Shown: piece by piece, positions 38,885-53,800 of the stretch
How positions within the stretch are numbered: the stretch's first letter is position 1
Layout of the letters: each line of letters starts with the position of its first letter
Assembly: GCA_949126835.1 (NCBI GenBank)
Contig: OX421497.1
Span: forward strand, 21,783,409 to 21,847,408
DNA: 64,000 nt
Reading direction: 5' to 3'
Source of the DNA: Anisus vortex
Lineage: Eukaryota; Mollusca; Gastropoda; Planorbidae
Program-made: the position numbers and the translations under genes
The notes under the pieces: generated by a model
Told to the model about the DNA's origin: nothing
Seen by the model: the letters and a program-made list of their open reading frames with translations, nothing else
Databases searched by the model: none

Positions 38885-41800
38885 ACCCGAAACCAAAAAA
38901 CAATATTAAAAGAAGAAAGAAACACAAAAATAAAAGTAGATCAGAATGGGCGGCAAGAGTTATTATTGGGAAACAAACTTTGGGGAAACCATATCTTTAA
39001 AAACGCTTTTTCTTATGGGACACTTTGTAAAAAAATTCCTATTAAATAAGTAGGCCTATATGCCTTATAAAAACAAAAATTAGTTTTTAGCATTGTAAGA
39101 AAGTTAAGCTTTAACTATATCTTTGATTTGTTAAAAAAAAATTTCTTTTAATAAGATTCACATGACCTTGACCTTTCAACTTGTAAAAATTTGATGAACA
39201 AAATACACATGCTCAAAAGTTAGTACACATTTTTGAAATATGATTAAATTTTTATATAAAACCACATGAAATGTGTAATTTCATCATTTACCTATCCATT
39301 ATAACAATAGAAATCATCAAAAAATCATATTGACTTTATTTGATTAGGTGTCAAACAAGCGTCCCACAAGTAGGACATTAGCAACGAATGCACCAATATA
39401 AAACGTCCCACTTATGGGACAGTAGCTAAAAGCATGCTTAGTTGCCAATTTAAAAAAAAAATCATTTATTTTTAAATAAATTAATCAAATGTATTATTTT
39501 GTTTAATGTTCATTTTTAGAGTGTTAAATATTGAAGTTATGCTAAAATTTAAGAACAAGATCATAGTTTTTGGTTAAGATTTTGAATAAAAATGAGCTTT
39601 TACAAAAGATTCTGTTCGCTTTATAGATATCTTATTTTGAATTTCCATGTTGTTTTTCTAAGGAATCGCCATTTAAGTTTACACGAAGTCTAGTCTTAGA
39701 AAGACAACTCTGTTATAATGTTGGCTTTAATGTACTATACCAACATCCAAATGTGGTCAATGTATCCAATAGGTATACTCTAAGTAGACCGACCTCATTT
39801 TGAAATTCGCACTACAGCAAAAATATAAAATATTTGTGGAGCTGATAGCATAGATCCATTTGTTGGATGGTAAAGAATCTGCATGAATTCCCAGATGTGA
39901 TACTTGCTACAGTTTGCATTTTAAAATGAGGCATATTCAGGAAATGTTCTATTTGATGTAGCCATTCAATGTCTTGCAACCCTTGGTGTTGCCTGGATTC
40001 ACATGGTCAGTTCCAAATCACCCACCCCTTAACCCGTGGGTTGGTCGCTGGAAGGACCATTGTTGACTGTTGTGTCATCACTTCCCACTCGTCACGATCT
40101 TGTGCTGCTGTTTGGGCGCCAATGAAGGACAGCCTGGTCCAATCTTTTATTTCTTTACTCCCACCTTTTTTTTCTGTCGGCCACTTCTTCTTTATACCCG
40201 TTCTGTGCTGAGCCAGATGGGCTGTGCAATACCTTCCAATGGTTTATGTCCATTCCGCCACAGTTTCTTGTTCTGGGTGGTGCTACGTGGATTCTCGTAT
40301 GTGCCGATATTTGATACATTTTTGCGGACATCTTCGTTTGTAAAGACAATCCTCAAGGGCACGGTAGAAGGTGGACGTCGGAGAGGCCTTCAGCGGATAT
40401 GCTGGTTAGACAATGTCTTGGTCTGGGCTGCAGTTGACTCAACTATTGACAACCGCTCAAGATAGGCAAAGGTGGAGAAAGTGGACTGGTGAGGTGTCCA
40501 TTCGCTCCCCCCAACGATTATAGGTTTATGATGATGATGATGATGATCGCTGCAATTGTCTGCGCTATTCTGGTGAGAATGTATGGATTTGAGCGTTCGT
40601 CTGATAATTGGCCAGTAGCTGACATGTTGTCCAGAACCATAATCATAAATGCAGATAAACAGATCCTGAAGCATTTAATATCTAATATTGAAACAGAAAC
40701 AGGTCTGAGATGGGCATATGCATCATGTAAACTTCTGTTCTAATCTGTTCTAAATAATGTGCCACCAATATGGCTAACAAAATAATTGTGTGCCAAAAGT
40801 GTGATGTCCTATGGCTTATCCCACGTTTAGCGCCTTTTATTGTATATTTGTTAATAGATAGTCTTTTTTAACATAGCCTAACCTTTAATTTTATAAGTTA
40901 CAACTTAAGTTATTTTACACAATCGATATTTATTTTTACAATGTCAAACTTTCAGAGACCCCCCCCCCCTATATAATTATGTCAACAATTTGTTACCCCC
41001 CCCCCTCCTCCCTCATAACTATTAACAAGTAACACAATTTTAGACGCTGGCTTTTATGTTTAAAATATAGATTGGAAACGGAAAGGCCTGTACTATAATT
41101 AATTGTAATACATTTTAAAATTTGTTCAAAAGATTTCAAGTTGACTATAACTCTCAAAGGTGTAGCCACGAAGGGGGTGTAACATGGTTCCTATGACGCC
41201 CCCCCCCCTCGCCCCTCCCACATATTTGTTTCCAATTCAAGGATATTAACAATAGTTCTTTTCTTTCGGTCTGCTATTGTTCTTTTCATAGTACTATTTA
41301 ATCTTGTATAATTTCACGTTTCACCATAGACTATAATATACATGGACCGCTTGCTTTACTTTTTTATGCTATTATCTTCTTTTTTTGCAATTCCTGATTC
41401 TAATTAAAGTAATTGTCATACATGTTCCGTTTTATTAAATTGCATGTTTTTCGACTTTAAATGAATACTTGTAGGCCTATTAATCCTATTATCATTGACT
41501 ATAATAAGATGGAACGCCTGCTCTATTTTTAGAGCTTAAGTTCTTTTTCCGTGCGCACACAACACTGATCTATAAATGTTTATGCTCTGTACAACTTTTG
41601 ATTTTAATTTTTCACTGAGAAAATCATAGCGATTAAATAAAACGGAACTTGTATATCAATAACTTTACTTACTGTATAGCAAATACTTTATTTATAATCG
41701 GGAATTCCGAAAACCAGTGTTTCAAGTCATCATATAGCAGAAATACTAAAGCAAGCGGTCCATGTATATTATAGTCTATGGTTTCACAAATGAGCTTTTG

Positions 41801-44800
41801 GTACAATGTTAATTGTTCAATAGTTTAGGGGTAAATTGTGCACCAGTTGTAAATTAAAAGCTTTATATTTTAACCATATGTTCACTATTCCTTCTTGCAT
41901 TATCCCCCCCCCCTCTCCCACCACACACAAATTATGGACACGGATACGTTCAGAAACCCAGTTTTTTTTGTGCCGCTCAGTAGGCCTACATCTAAGTTAG
42001 GCACCAGAGACTGGCGTATGTTATGTAAGCCAGGGGCGGCAACCTTTTGATAATAGTGTGCTGAAGTAGTATTTCGAACATATGCAGCGTGCGGACAACT
42101 TAAAAGTCACCCTATTCTAGCATTCGATTGCTTGTAAAAAAATCGTCTTCTGCGCGCCATTGATACGCTTGATAGGCTAAGTATGGCACGCATGGCACGC
42201 ATGGCACCGTTGGTTGACTATGCCTGCTCTATATCTATAGGCCGGCCTATCATTCACATTAGTTTACAGTTCAACTGTCCACTTAGTATATATAGATTTA
42301 TGTATACTTAACCCATATTCTGCTGAGGTCGTGAATTTTTTTAATTTTTGGACATTGTTTAGTTTTTGAGCCACAATGGAAGGAATGACTTTTGATTGTT
42401 CTTAAAATTAAAAACTTTTTTAGATATTGAAATTTTAAAAAAACGTCCCATAAGTGGGACGGTAGCAACAAGTGGGTGTAAATTCATATTGGGTCAGATA
42501 GTCTTTCATGTTTTCCCGTTAAAGGATTTGAATGAAATCACATTTATTAGTGTTACTAGTGGTTATGCCCGTCAAAATGACGGAGAAACGAATGACTATA
42601 ATGTGTTGTGTTAAGAGAGAATAAAATAAAATTACAATAAAAACTGCAGTGAGAAAGTTTCTTTCGATATTTAGTGATTTTTTAAAATTGTTTCTGGTCA
42701 CCCTGATCCTGGCACATGCTTAAAAAATTGTTGGTGTCAAGCTTCTGGTATTAAAATGTAGCGAACAGTTGTGCTGGCTTGACCTGTTATCAATAGGCCT
42801 AATATTAAATTAACAATAATACTATCAAGAAGATAAAAAAACACAAATACCAAACAATAAAAAAGTAAATAGTAAAAAAAAAAGTACATAATAATATTTC
42901 AATACCATAAAAAGTGTAGTGAGAAAGTTTTTTCAGTATTTAATTTGTGTTCTTGCTTATTGTATCGATACAAAAGAGTATTGAGAACGTTTCTTTCGGT
43001 ATTTAGTTTCTGTTCTTTTTTATCAGTCACCCTGGCCCTGGCACATGAATACAAATTGTTGCCGTCAAGCTTCTGTTATTAAAAAGTAATCATTTATATA
43101 GGCCTACTATATTTATAGACTGTTCTTTATAATTCGTATAATTTAAATGATAGATTGTATAAAGTCGCTCATTAAAGGATGTTCTCAATAGCGACGTGAA
43201 TCCATTAAATAATTAAAACATTTGGTTACTATTACTTAAAATCAATAGGATAAAACAAACATCTAGACCATAATTAATGGGGAAAAAAATGAATTGATAG
43301 ACATTACGTCTTACGCTAGTGTTTTTTTTTTTAAGAAAAACATTAAAACTCTCCAAGCCAAATCACAGGTGCGTACCTTAAAAATAAATAAAAACGTACA
43401 ATAAAAAACTGGAGTGAGAACGTTTCTTTTCGGTATTTAGTTTTTGTTCTTTTTAATTGTTTCTGGTCGCCCTGACCCTGGCATATGCATATGAATTGTT
43501 GCTGTCAAGCTTCTGGCCTCAAAGCATGGCGTAGTATGTACACCGCCGATACATTCCCATTAATAATACACCGGCGGGCGAATGCATGGGGGACAGCTCC
43601 CGCAGCGGGTATGAGATCCATTACACTGCTGAGAGGCCACGGGGTTTCAGTGGGGAGGAAGCAATGGGCGCTGCAATCCCGTCTCGACAACCACCCGGTG
43701 CCTGGATGCATGTACCTATAGTATAGGATTTGTACTACCGGGTGATAGTGCATGTATACTGGCGAGCCACAACGAAAGTGATCCTTAGGGGAACCGCAGT
43801 GAACGGTCGCTGGGCTGCGGAAACCTTCCCCGTTACACGGTACGCCACGCCTTCGGCGTTTTGTTGGGTGGCTGGAGCTCGGACAGAGATTGCTCAATGC
43901 TAAGCGTTACGCCCTGGACACAAGAGCCGAAAGGCTCGTCCGGGTTTTTTAAAGAGACTTTTTAATTCGATATTAAAATTTAGCGAACAGTTGTGTTGAC
44001 TTGACTTGTTATTAATAATATTAAATTAACAATAATATACTATCTAAAAGAAAAAAAAACACAAATACAAAACAATAAAAAAGGTAAATAATAATTTAAA
44101 AAAAGAAAATAATATTTCAATGCAATAAAAACTATTGTGAGAACGATTTTTTTCGTTATTTAATTTTTTTCTTGCTTATTGTATCAATAAATGTTATTGA
44201 GAATGATTCTTTCGTTTTTAATTTTTTTATAGTGTGTCCGGTCGCCCTGGCACATGCATAAAAATTGTTGCTGTCAGGCTTCTGCTATTTAAAAGTAATC
44301 ATTTACTTATCATAAGTATAGTCCCTTATAATTGGTATCATTTAATTTATAGAGTGTAGAAAGTCGCCTATTAAAGGATGTTCTCAATAGCGACGTGAAT
44401 TCATTAAATAATTTAAACATGTGGTTACTTTTACTTAAAAGATAATGCAAACATCTATAATGAAAAAAGAAATGATTTGATAAACATTACGTCATACGCT
44501 AGTATTTTTTTTAAAGTAGCCTACACCATTCAAACTCTCCAAGCCAAATTGCGTTGCGTAACTTTTGAAAAAGGGTCTCGCCACATTAAAAAACAACAAC
44601 AGCAGAATTGGGAAAATGCGATAAGACCCTCGCGTTCAACATAGTAAATGAATGGAAATGGCCGTTTGCTATGTAAGGTTATATTTTTTTTTGCATAGTT
44701 GGATCTAACATTTTGGATTTTTTAAATCAACACATTTATGATTATTTGTAAAAAAATAAAATTCTCTATTGGAGGATGTTTCGATTCGATTTCGATTAGA

Positions 44801-47800
44801 CTATAAAGATATATAATTTTTACGCTTTAATTTCTTATTTTCTGGAAATATTGTATGAGATAATATATAAATATATCTATATCTATATATATGTATGTAT
44901 ATATATAAATATATATATATATATATACATACATATATATACATATTAGTATCAGTGGCGTCGCGAGGTGTGTGTGTGTGGGGGGGGGGGGGCAAATAGT
45001 TCAAGGTAGAAGAGGATAGGGAAGGCATCTGCAGACAGTTTGTTGGTGTGTTTGTCGTTTGTGTTCCTTTGTTATTCAATCCACCATGTCTCGCTAGACA
45101 ATTTGGTCGGTCCATTTGCCTTGCTAAAAATTGCATTAGTTTCCATCCATACATAGATCAACAAACTAACAAGATAAACTAAAAAAGACATGTCTAATGT
45201 ATCTTCCGTAGTTTTGTATTAACGTAAAACCATGTTTTTACATTTTTTACTATGTAGGCTAAGTGGAACAGGACAAATGTAGAATTTTTAACAAATTTGT
45301 ATCATTATTTATTTCATAAAAAGTAACATTGTTGACGTCAACTTTTCTTTACCTCTCCCCCTCCCCCATGTCAACAATTGTCAAACTTTTTCAGACTCCC
45401 CCTCCCCCCTATTTTGTTGACGTAATTAATACGTCCCCTTATGTGTCAGAGTAAAATCAAAGCTAGAAAAAGAAGACCGCGAGTGAGATCCGTTTCAATG
45501 CATAAAAGGCGCTTGTTGCTCAAACGGAGCCATTATGTTGATATACGTTTGAAGAATGTAGGCCTATTTATGCGTCAGTACTTCGTAATGTTGGAAGTGC
45601 CGTCTTTCAGCACCATGAATAGACTCTACACGTTACCATGCATCAACAGGTTTGCTGCCTTTGGGGTAAATGTGTGCCCTAACATGTATATTGTAGGCAA
45701 AGCAAAAAATTTTTTTGGAATCTTGGCATTTTTTTTATTACCTTACTAAGTTTTTCGCTACCGTATCGTGAATTCTTTAGTGAACATCATTTAGCTAATA
45801 ATGTTTTTCGGACTGGAATGCAAGCCTAAGCATTTTAGAGATTTGAAAAATGAAAAAGCTTCTGAAAGCGTCGATATGGACATTTATGTAAACTTCTGCA
45901 CCATCGTGATATTCTAACAGATCTTTTGAAAACTACTTTAAAATATGAGAAGTCGATTGATTCATTATGACAGATATCTTCGGGAAAGAGTCACGAGCAG
46001 GCGTCTTGAGGAATACTGCAGATAATAGAAATGGCAGACACTTTAAAACAGCCCAAAGATCTGGGATTTCACCACAAGATAATGCAAGAATAAACAACAA
46101 CTGCAGTACAAGATTCATTTTTCACAATAGTTAGAACTTAAAATAGACACATAGCGAATCCGAGATGACAAGTCTTAATTAGGCGTGACCTTTTTAACTG
46201 GTGCGATCGTGAACTTCCGGTTCTATTTTTAAATGTTTTATTATTTTAGGCATTTCCGTAAACAAAAAAAAGCATGCTTTTGCTGGTTATTGACAGTTGA
46301 TTTCAACCTCGACGGCTAGTTCTAGTCTTTTAGAATTATACAAAGGATACAATATTAGTTATGAGGAATCCGTTTTTAACATCAAAAGTGAGTAGGCGAT
46401 AATTAATACTCTAGTGTTAGTCGCATGTAGCTTGTTTTTAAAATAAATTAGTCAAGACTTGCGTTTTCTTGGTTATTGAAAAACAAAATTCGTATTCATA
46501 AAAACGAATAACAAAAATTCTTTTGCATTAAGCAATAAGTTTGATATTGTAAAAAGGTGATTATTCCCTTCTGACTTTCCCAATACATCGTTTTCTTTTG
46601 TAAACATGTTTTGGAAATGAAAGAAAGTTTAATCCCCAACAAATGTTCGTACAACCAGAAAGGGGACGTCCATTAATTACGTCAACAATTTTTAGGCGAT
46701 TTTTACCTCCCCCCCTCCCCCTTGTCAACAACTGTCAAAACTTTCAGAGACCCCCTTATATAATTACGTCAACAAATGGTTACCCCCCCCCCTTAACAAG
46801 TAAAAAAAAATTAGACGCTTGCTTTTATGTTTAAAATAGATGTGAAACGGAAAGGTCTATACTAGAATTAATTGTAATACATTTTAAAAGATTTCAAATT
46901 GATTATAACTCTCATAGGCGTAGCCCCCAGTGCCCTCACATAGGAGGGGGGGGGCAGAGGGGGAGCATATGTTCGGGGGCAACACTTCCAGGGGGGCGGC
47001 AAATGTAGTCTTAATATAGTAATTATAGCACTAACCAAGCAGTTACAGTATGCAAGGGGGCCGCGCTGAAATTTTTGCCCTGGGGCGCTACATTAGCTTT
47101 TAAAGGCTCTGGTAGCCCCTCCCATTTTTTTTTCAATCCGAGAATTTTAACAATATTTCTTTCCTTTTTGTTTACTATATTGTTCCTTTCATAGAAATAT
47201 TTAATCATTTCTTATTTTACTTTTCACTAATGAACTTTTGGTATAATGTTAATCGTTATATAGTTTAGGGGGGAAATTGTGCACCGGTTCTAAATTAGCC
47301 TTCTATTTAACCATATGTTCACTATTCCTTCTTGCATTATTGCCCCCCCCCCCCACACACACACACATTATACACACGGTAGTTGCCTTCCCTGTCCCCT
47401 ACCTTGCACTATTTGCCACCAACACCTTGCAATCCTCGCTTCGCCACTGATACTAATACATTTTTATCTCATACAATTTTTACAGAAAATTAGAAGTTAA
47501 AACTTTAAAATTACTAAATAGATCTATATAAGTTGGCAGTCAACTTGAGGCGGTGGAGTACTTCACATACCTTGGTTCTACCATCACTAGCAATCTATCT
47601 CTAGATTCATAGCCTCGACACAAGGATTGGCAAGGCCTCCACAACACATGGAGTGTGGAATAATAAAAAGCTGACTATGAAAACCAAGGTTGCCGTGTAC
47701 CATGCATGTGTGTTAAGCACTCTCCTCTATGCCAGCGAAACCTGGACCATAATATTCTAAACAAGAGCGCTTGATTGAGCGATTGAGCGCTTTACAAATG

Positions 47801-50800
47801 CGTTGTCTCCGACGCATTCTCGGAATCTCCTGGCAAGGCCGTGTCACAAATAACAAGGTGCTACAGCAGGCTAACATGCCAAGCATGTTTACTCTCATCC
47901 ACCAACGTCGGCTCAGATGGCTAGGACATGTGTGTAGGGTGGAGGATGGAAGAATCCCCAAAGACATCATCATCCTATACTCAGAACTAGCTACAGGAAA
48001 GAGCACTACAGGCCGGTCCCACATTCGATTCAAAGATGTCTGCAAGAGAGACCTCAAAGCCCTAGCCATGGACACAAACGGCTGGGAGAAACTGGCCAGA
48101 GACAGGTCCAGCTGGAGACAAGCGTTGACCTCCGGGCAGGAAGCAGGAGAAAGAAACCTGCAACAGCTCACTGACGAAAGCGTACCAGAAGCAAGGGAAG
48201 GGACCAGCCAATGACTAATGCTGCCTTCTTGTGCCAGAAGTGCAATAAAGAATGTCGCTCACGTGTTGGCTTGTACAGCCACAACAGAAACTGCAAGGCC
48301 AGGAGCGCACACTCCCCAAAGGCACACTAAATTATGTCGTCTCGCGAGACTTATGGAAGCCAACAAAAAACAATATTATAACATAGTCAGCAAAAATATA
48401 TTAGTCTATATATCAGAATTAAAGCTGTTAAAAGGAAAGGTAGGCTAAGTATTTCGGACTCCATGTGGTGGGCCACGAATTATTTTTCTGAAGGAAATAT
48501 TTTAGAATAACCATAGTGGATTCACACAATACACTTCATTCAATGCTTTGCAAACATTAATTATAGTCTCAGTAAGGGCCTATTGCTGTTTTTAGTTCTA
48601 TTGCCAATCCCACCTATCGCTTACATGGCTTACATAACGAACGCCAGTCTCTGGCGCCTAATTTAGATGTACTGTGCGGCAAAAACTGGGTGTCTTATCT
48701 TATCTTATCTTATACATTACAGACGCTCCTTCTATAAAGAAGATTATTGCGTCCTACGCTCATCCGTGGTCCGAGTCTAGTCTTGCATTTTTATTAATGT
48801 TTTAAATGATGTTAGGTTATTGGTTTTCCTGGTTTGTTCAGGCAACCCATTCCATGCCCGAATGCCACTCGGGAAGAAAGAGTACTTATATGCATTTGTT
48901 CTCGCATAAGGGACAAGGAAGGTGTTTTTGTCTTTATGTTTATCTGAGCTTTGCAACAGATTGTTATTGGGTTGTATTTCTAAATTAGAGTTTAATGCCT
49001 TATGTATTATTACTACTTTACTCTTTGCCCTTCTGTCCTCTAGTGTTTCTAGGTTTAGTGATTTGACTAATGGTGTTACTCTTGTCAATTGGGAATATTC
49101 ACTAGTTATAAACCTTGCAGCTCTTTTTTGAATTTGTTCTAATTTTTTAATGTTTTCTTTAGTTGATGGGTCCCATACAGATCCTGCTTATTCTAGTATA
49201 GGCCTAACTAATGTGAGATAGCATTTTAGTTTTATATTCTTATTACATGTGTAAAAGTTCCTTTTTATGAATCCTAATGTTTTGTTTGATTTTTTAATTA
49301 CTTCATCAATGTGAGGGTTCCAAGATAACTTATCATTTATTATTACTCCTAGATACTTAGCGTTGCTAGTTTGAGTTAGTTCTTTACCATGAATGAAGTA
49401 GTTTGTTATTATTTGTTTCTTTTTCTTGGATACCCTTATTAGTTGGCATTTTTCTGGGTGAAAAGACATACTCCAGTTTGATTCCCATTTTTGTAGTTCA
49501 TCTAGGTCTTTTTGTAAAAGTTCACTATCTTTTCCTGTCTTTATTATTCTATAAATTATGCAATCATCAGCAAATAATCTTACTTTTGTGCCTGTGTTGA
49601 TGCAATTTGGCAGATCATTAATGTAAATTAGAAATAGTAGGGGCCCTAGAACAGTTCCTTGTGGAACTCCTGAGTTTACTGTTATTGGTGATGACTTAGA
49701 GCCATTTATTATCACTGTTTGTTCTCTGCCTATAAGAAAGTCCTGAATCCACTGATGTAAGGGACCAGAGATGCCAAAGTATTTAAGTTTTTTAAGAAGA
49801 CTAGAATGATGAACTTTATCAAATGCTTTTGAAAAATCTAGTAATATAGCATCAATTTGGTTGTTATTATCTAATCCCTTAGACAAGTCATCTATTAAGC
49901 CTATCAATTGAGTCTCACATGATCTATTTTTCCTGAAGCCATGTTGGTGTGGGCACAGTGCATTTAGTTTGTCTAGATGATTTACTATACTACTATATAT
50001 TATATGTTCAAGTAATTTACATGTTATGCTTGTTAGAGAAACAGGTCTATAATTTCCGGGGTCAGATTTATCTCCTTTTTTGAAAAGGGGGGTTACATTG
50101 GCTAATTTCCAATCTTTGGGCACTTTGCCCTGGTTTAGAGAGGCCTGAAAAAGTATTTTAAAGATTGGAGATATTTCATTAGTTAGTTCTTTAAGCAGTC
50201 TTGCTGGTATTTCATCTGGACCAGAAGCTTTGTTTACTTTTAAGTTGGTTAGGAGTTGTTTAATACCCTTTTCATCTACATTTATATTTCCTATCTCTTC
50301 TAGTTTGTTTAAATTTATGAATATTTCTTTGTCACCTGGATTTGAAAAAGATGATGCAAAGTGTGTGTTTAGGATATTAGCTTTAGTTTCATTATCATTA
50401 TAAGTTTTGTTGTTTTGGTCTTTTAGTGGAGCTATGCCTGTAGTGTCCATTTTTCTTGATTTAATGTAGGACCATAAGTTTTTATTATTATCTTTAGAAA
50501 TTACATTGTTTACATATTCATTCTGCAGCTGTCTGCTTAGTTTCTGAGTTAAATGTTTAATTTTTAGGTATTTTTTATGTAGTCTAATTGAATTAGTTGC
50601 CTTAAACTTTTTGAATAGATTTTCTTTTTGTTTACACAGTTTCTTTAGTTTAGTGTTAAACCAACATTTGTTAATTTTATTTGATGTTTGTTTTGTTGGC
50701 ACAGAGTCAGCCATTATTGTTTTTAAGTTGGTTTTTATAAATTGCCAAATATCTTCAACTGGACTATCTATATTGTATTTAGTAAGAAAATTGGTTTGGA

Positions 50801-53800
50801 ATTTTATTGCTGCTTGATGTAGTTCTGTTGTGTTACATTTATTCCAGAGATAAATTATTCTTTTAGGTTTCTTGCTAATTTGGATTTTTATTTTGTTATT
50901 TACTCTGACAATATCATGATCTGAAAGTCCAGGGATTATTTCATAATCTAATACTAGTCCTGGTCTGTTCGTTAAAAATAAATCTAGTATATTATGGTTT
51001 CTTGTTGGTTTTTTATTAATTTGGTCTAAGTTTAGATTTTGGATGGTATTGATAAACATTTCATTTATTTCTTTTGTGTTTTGGTGCTTTTCTATAGAGT
51101 AGTTATTCCGATTTATACCAATTTGTATCTGAACGTACTCTGCAGTTTGTTGGTGTATTTGTGATTCTTTGTTATTCCAGTCACCATGTCTCGCTAGCCG
51201 CTAGACAGCAAAGGCGATGTTTTCTACAATTGGTCGGTCAATTTGCCTTGCTAACAATTGCATTAGTTTCCACCCATACATAGATCTACAAACTTACTAG
51301 ATAAACACACACAAAAAACACATTTCAAATGTAGCTTCCATAATTAATAGATTTGTAATAACGTAATACTATGTTTTTACGTTTGCTATGTAAGTGGCAC
51401 AGGACAAATGTAAAATTTTGTATTAAATTTGTGTGGTGGGTTTAACAACAGCCTTTCACTCAGTTATTCGACAAACAGTTTGATTTCTTTGCTTTGGTGG
51501 CGAAACACCCAACAAGCATTTATTCTCATAAAGCAAGACAGGTACCCAAAAAGGGATGACCAAACAGAATAAGGTTGAAAACTTAAAAACAACAAAGGTA
51601 GGGCATTAGGTCTTGTAGTGTGTAATCAAATGAGCTGACCTGTACAGTGCGCCTTTTTTAGTTTTACAGTCTTGCCAACTTCGGGCTGCCAAACTAGCTC
51701 ATTTAAGGATGGGCACTATATTACATTTGTATCATTATTTATTTCATAAAAAGTAACATTGTTGACGTCAACTTTTCTTGACCTCCCTCCCTCCCCCATG
51801 TCAACAATTGTCAAACTTTTTCAGTCCCCCCCCTCCCCCCTATTTTGTTGACGTAATTAATGGACGTCCCCTAACCTAGCACACAGACATGTTTCGAATA
51901 AAATGATCGAATTCGAATTTTTTCTTATGAACTTTGCTTACACGTTAAGACTTGTCAATAAGACTAAACTCAAATAGTACCGAAGACGAATACGAAGTAA
52001 TAGAAGTGCAGGAAAAAGCATGCAGACAACTTTACACATTCATGAAGGAAGTATAGTCAATAAAGAATAGGAAGTAATAGAAGTAAGTGCAGAAAAAAGC
52101 ATGCAGACAACTGTACACATTTATGAAGGAAGTAGGCATATAGTCAATAAAGAAGGATTCGCTGGAACAGATATAAAAAAAAATATACAAAAGAGCAAGA
52201 GGCGCGTTTAGAATGCTTAAACGTATTTTCGAATAAAAACGAATTAGCCTAATACGAAGGCGAAACAAAGAATGTTAAAACTATATTTAAGACATATTTA
52301 AAGACCTACGTCCCATTGGTACTAGTTGGTAGTGATAAAGGCAAAGCTAGTTTTTTGACGTAATTCGGTCTTACTTACTTACTTACTGCCCGTAACGCCG
52401 TGGGCGCATAGGGCAGCAACAAAGTCCCTCCATCTTTCTCTGTCACGTGCGACAATTCCAATCGTACCCCAGGAATGACCAAATTCTTTTAATTCCTGCT
52501 CCACTGTTCTGCGCCAGGTTACTTTTGGCCGACCTCTCTTTCTTTTCCCTTCTGGAGTCCAGTGTAGTGCTGTCTTGCAGATGTTCCCTTCCTCTCTTCT
52601 CAATACATGGCCAATCCATCGCCAACGTCTTTTCATTATGATTGTGCCCATGTCTTCGTGGTTGGATTGGGACATTAATTCTTCGTTGGTTATTTTCTTT
52701 GGCCAAAATATTTTCAAAATCTTCCTGAGGTTTTTCGTGTGGAAAGTGGAAAGCTTGACAAGGTCCTGTTGTGTCATGCGCCAACATTCTGCACCATATA
52801 GAAGGACAGGAAGCACACAGCTGTTATATAGTTTTATTTTCGTTCTGGTACTATATGTACAGGATTTCCAGATGTTGGTCATGTTATAAAATGCAATTCT
52901 TGCTTTGTTCAGTCTGTTCTGAATATCTTCTTTGCTTCCTCCATCTGGTGTGATTGAGCTTCCTAGGTATGTGAATTTTTCTGAGTTTGGGAGATCTTTA
53001 TTGTCAACTTCGACTGGAATCATAGTAGTGGTATTTAGCACCATGACTTCAGATTTCTTTTGATTTATTTTTAGTCCAACTTGAGAACTAAAATTATTTA
53101 GTCTGTCTGTTTTGGCTTGCATTTGCTGATAGGTGTGAGACAAAAGTGCAAGGTCATCAGCATAGTCTAAATCCTCGAGTGTTGATAACAAAGTCCATCT
53201 GATGCCATTGTTTCTCACTTCTGTTGTGTTTTTCATCACCAGTCAATTAGTATGTTAAACAGTAATGCGGACATCACGCATCCCTGTCTCACCCCTGTCC
53301 TCACTTCGAACCATATGTTGCTACCTTTCATGCAGCAGCTGTAGTTGCTGTAAAAGCTCTTGATCAGCTGTACCATGTGAGCAGGTATTCCATATGCTCT
53401 CAGAATGCGCCACAAACTGTCTCGGTGAACACTGTCGAATGCCTTTTCGAAATCAATGAAGTTGATAAAAAGTTGTCGTTGCCATTCTGTACATTGTTCT
53501 ATGATGTTTGGTAGAGCAAAAATCTGTTCTGTGCAGTTCCTCCCTTTTCTAAAACCTGCTTGCTCTTTTCTAAGAATGATGTCGACAGCTTCGTAAAGTC
53601 TCCCGATGATCACCTTGGCCAGTACTTTGCTTGGGATTGACAGAAGCGTAATGCCACGCCAGTTATTGCAGTCACTAAGTGCACCCTTTTTGGGGATTTT
53701 GATAATTATTCCTTTAGTCCAGTCTTCTGGTACGTATGCTTCCACCCATATTTTTCTGAAAAGTGGCTCCAATATATTAGCTGCTGGTCTAAATTTATTC

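Larger units (their letters stand above)
40945..45438 (+). mobile_element. Harbinger-like element, copy B, left end lost, heavily invaded
   Basis: The left portion (40945-41160) matches the subterminal region of copies A and C (gtcaaactttcagagacccc, then tataattatgtcaacaattt). The right end acgtaattaatacgtcccc ends at 45438. The outer left TIR is missing. Inside are a 456-bp MITE (41325), a repeated block (42.4-44.5 kb) and TA microsatellites (~44860-44945). Confidence 0.65.
46662..51871 (+). mobile_element. Harbinger-like element, copy C (5.2 kb with nested LINEs)
   Basis: The left TIR GGGGACGTCCATTAATTACG starts at 46662; the right TIR is its reverse complement ending 51871. Internal sequence matches copies A and B. 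Nested: LINE remnant 47521-48350 and CR1-like LINE 48693-51130. The flanks (aaa / taa) do not give a clean TSD. Confidence 0.8.
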
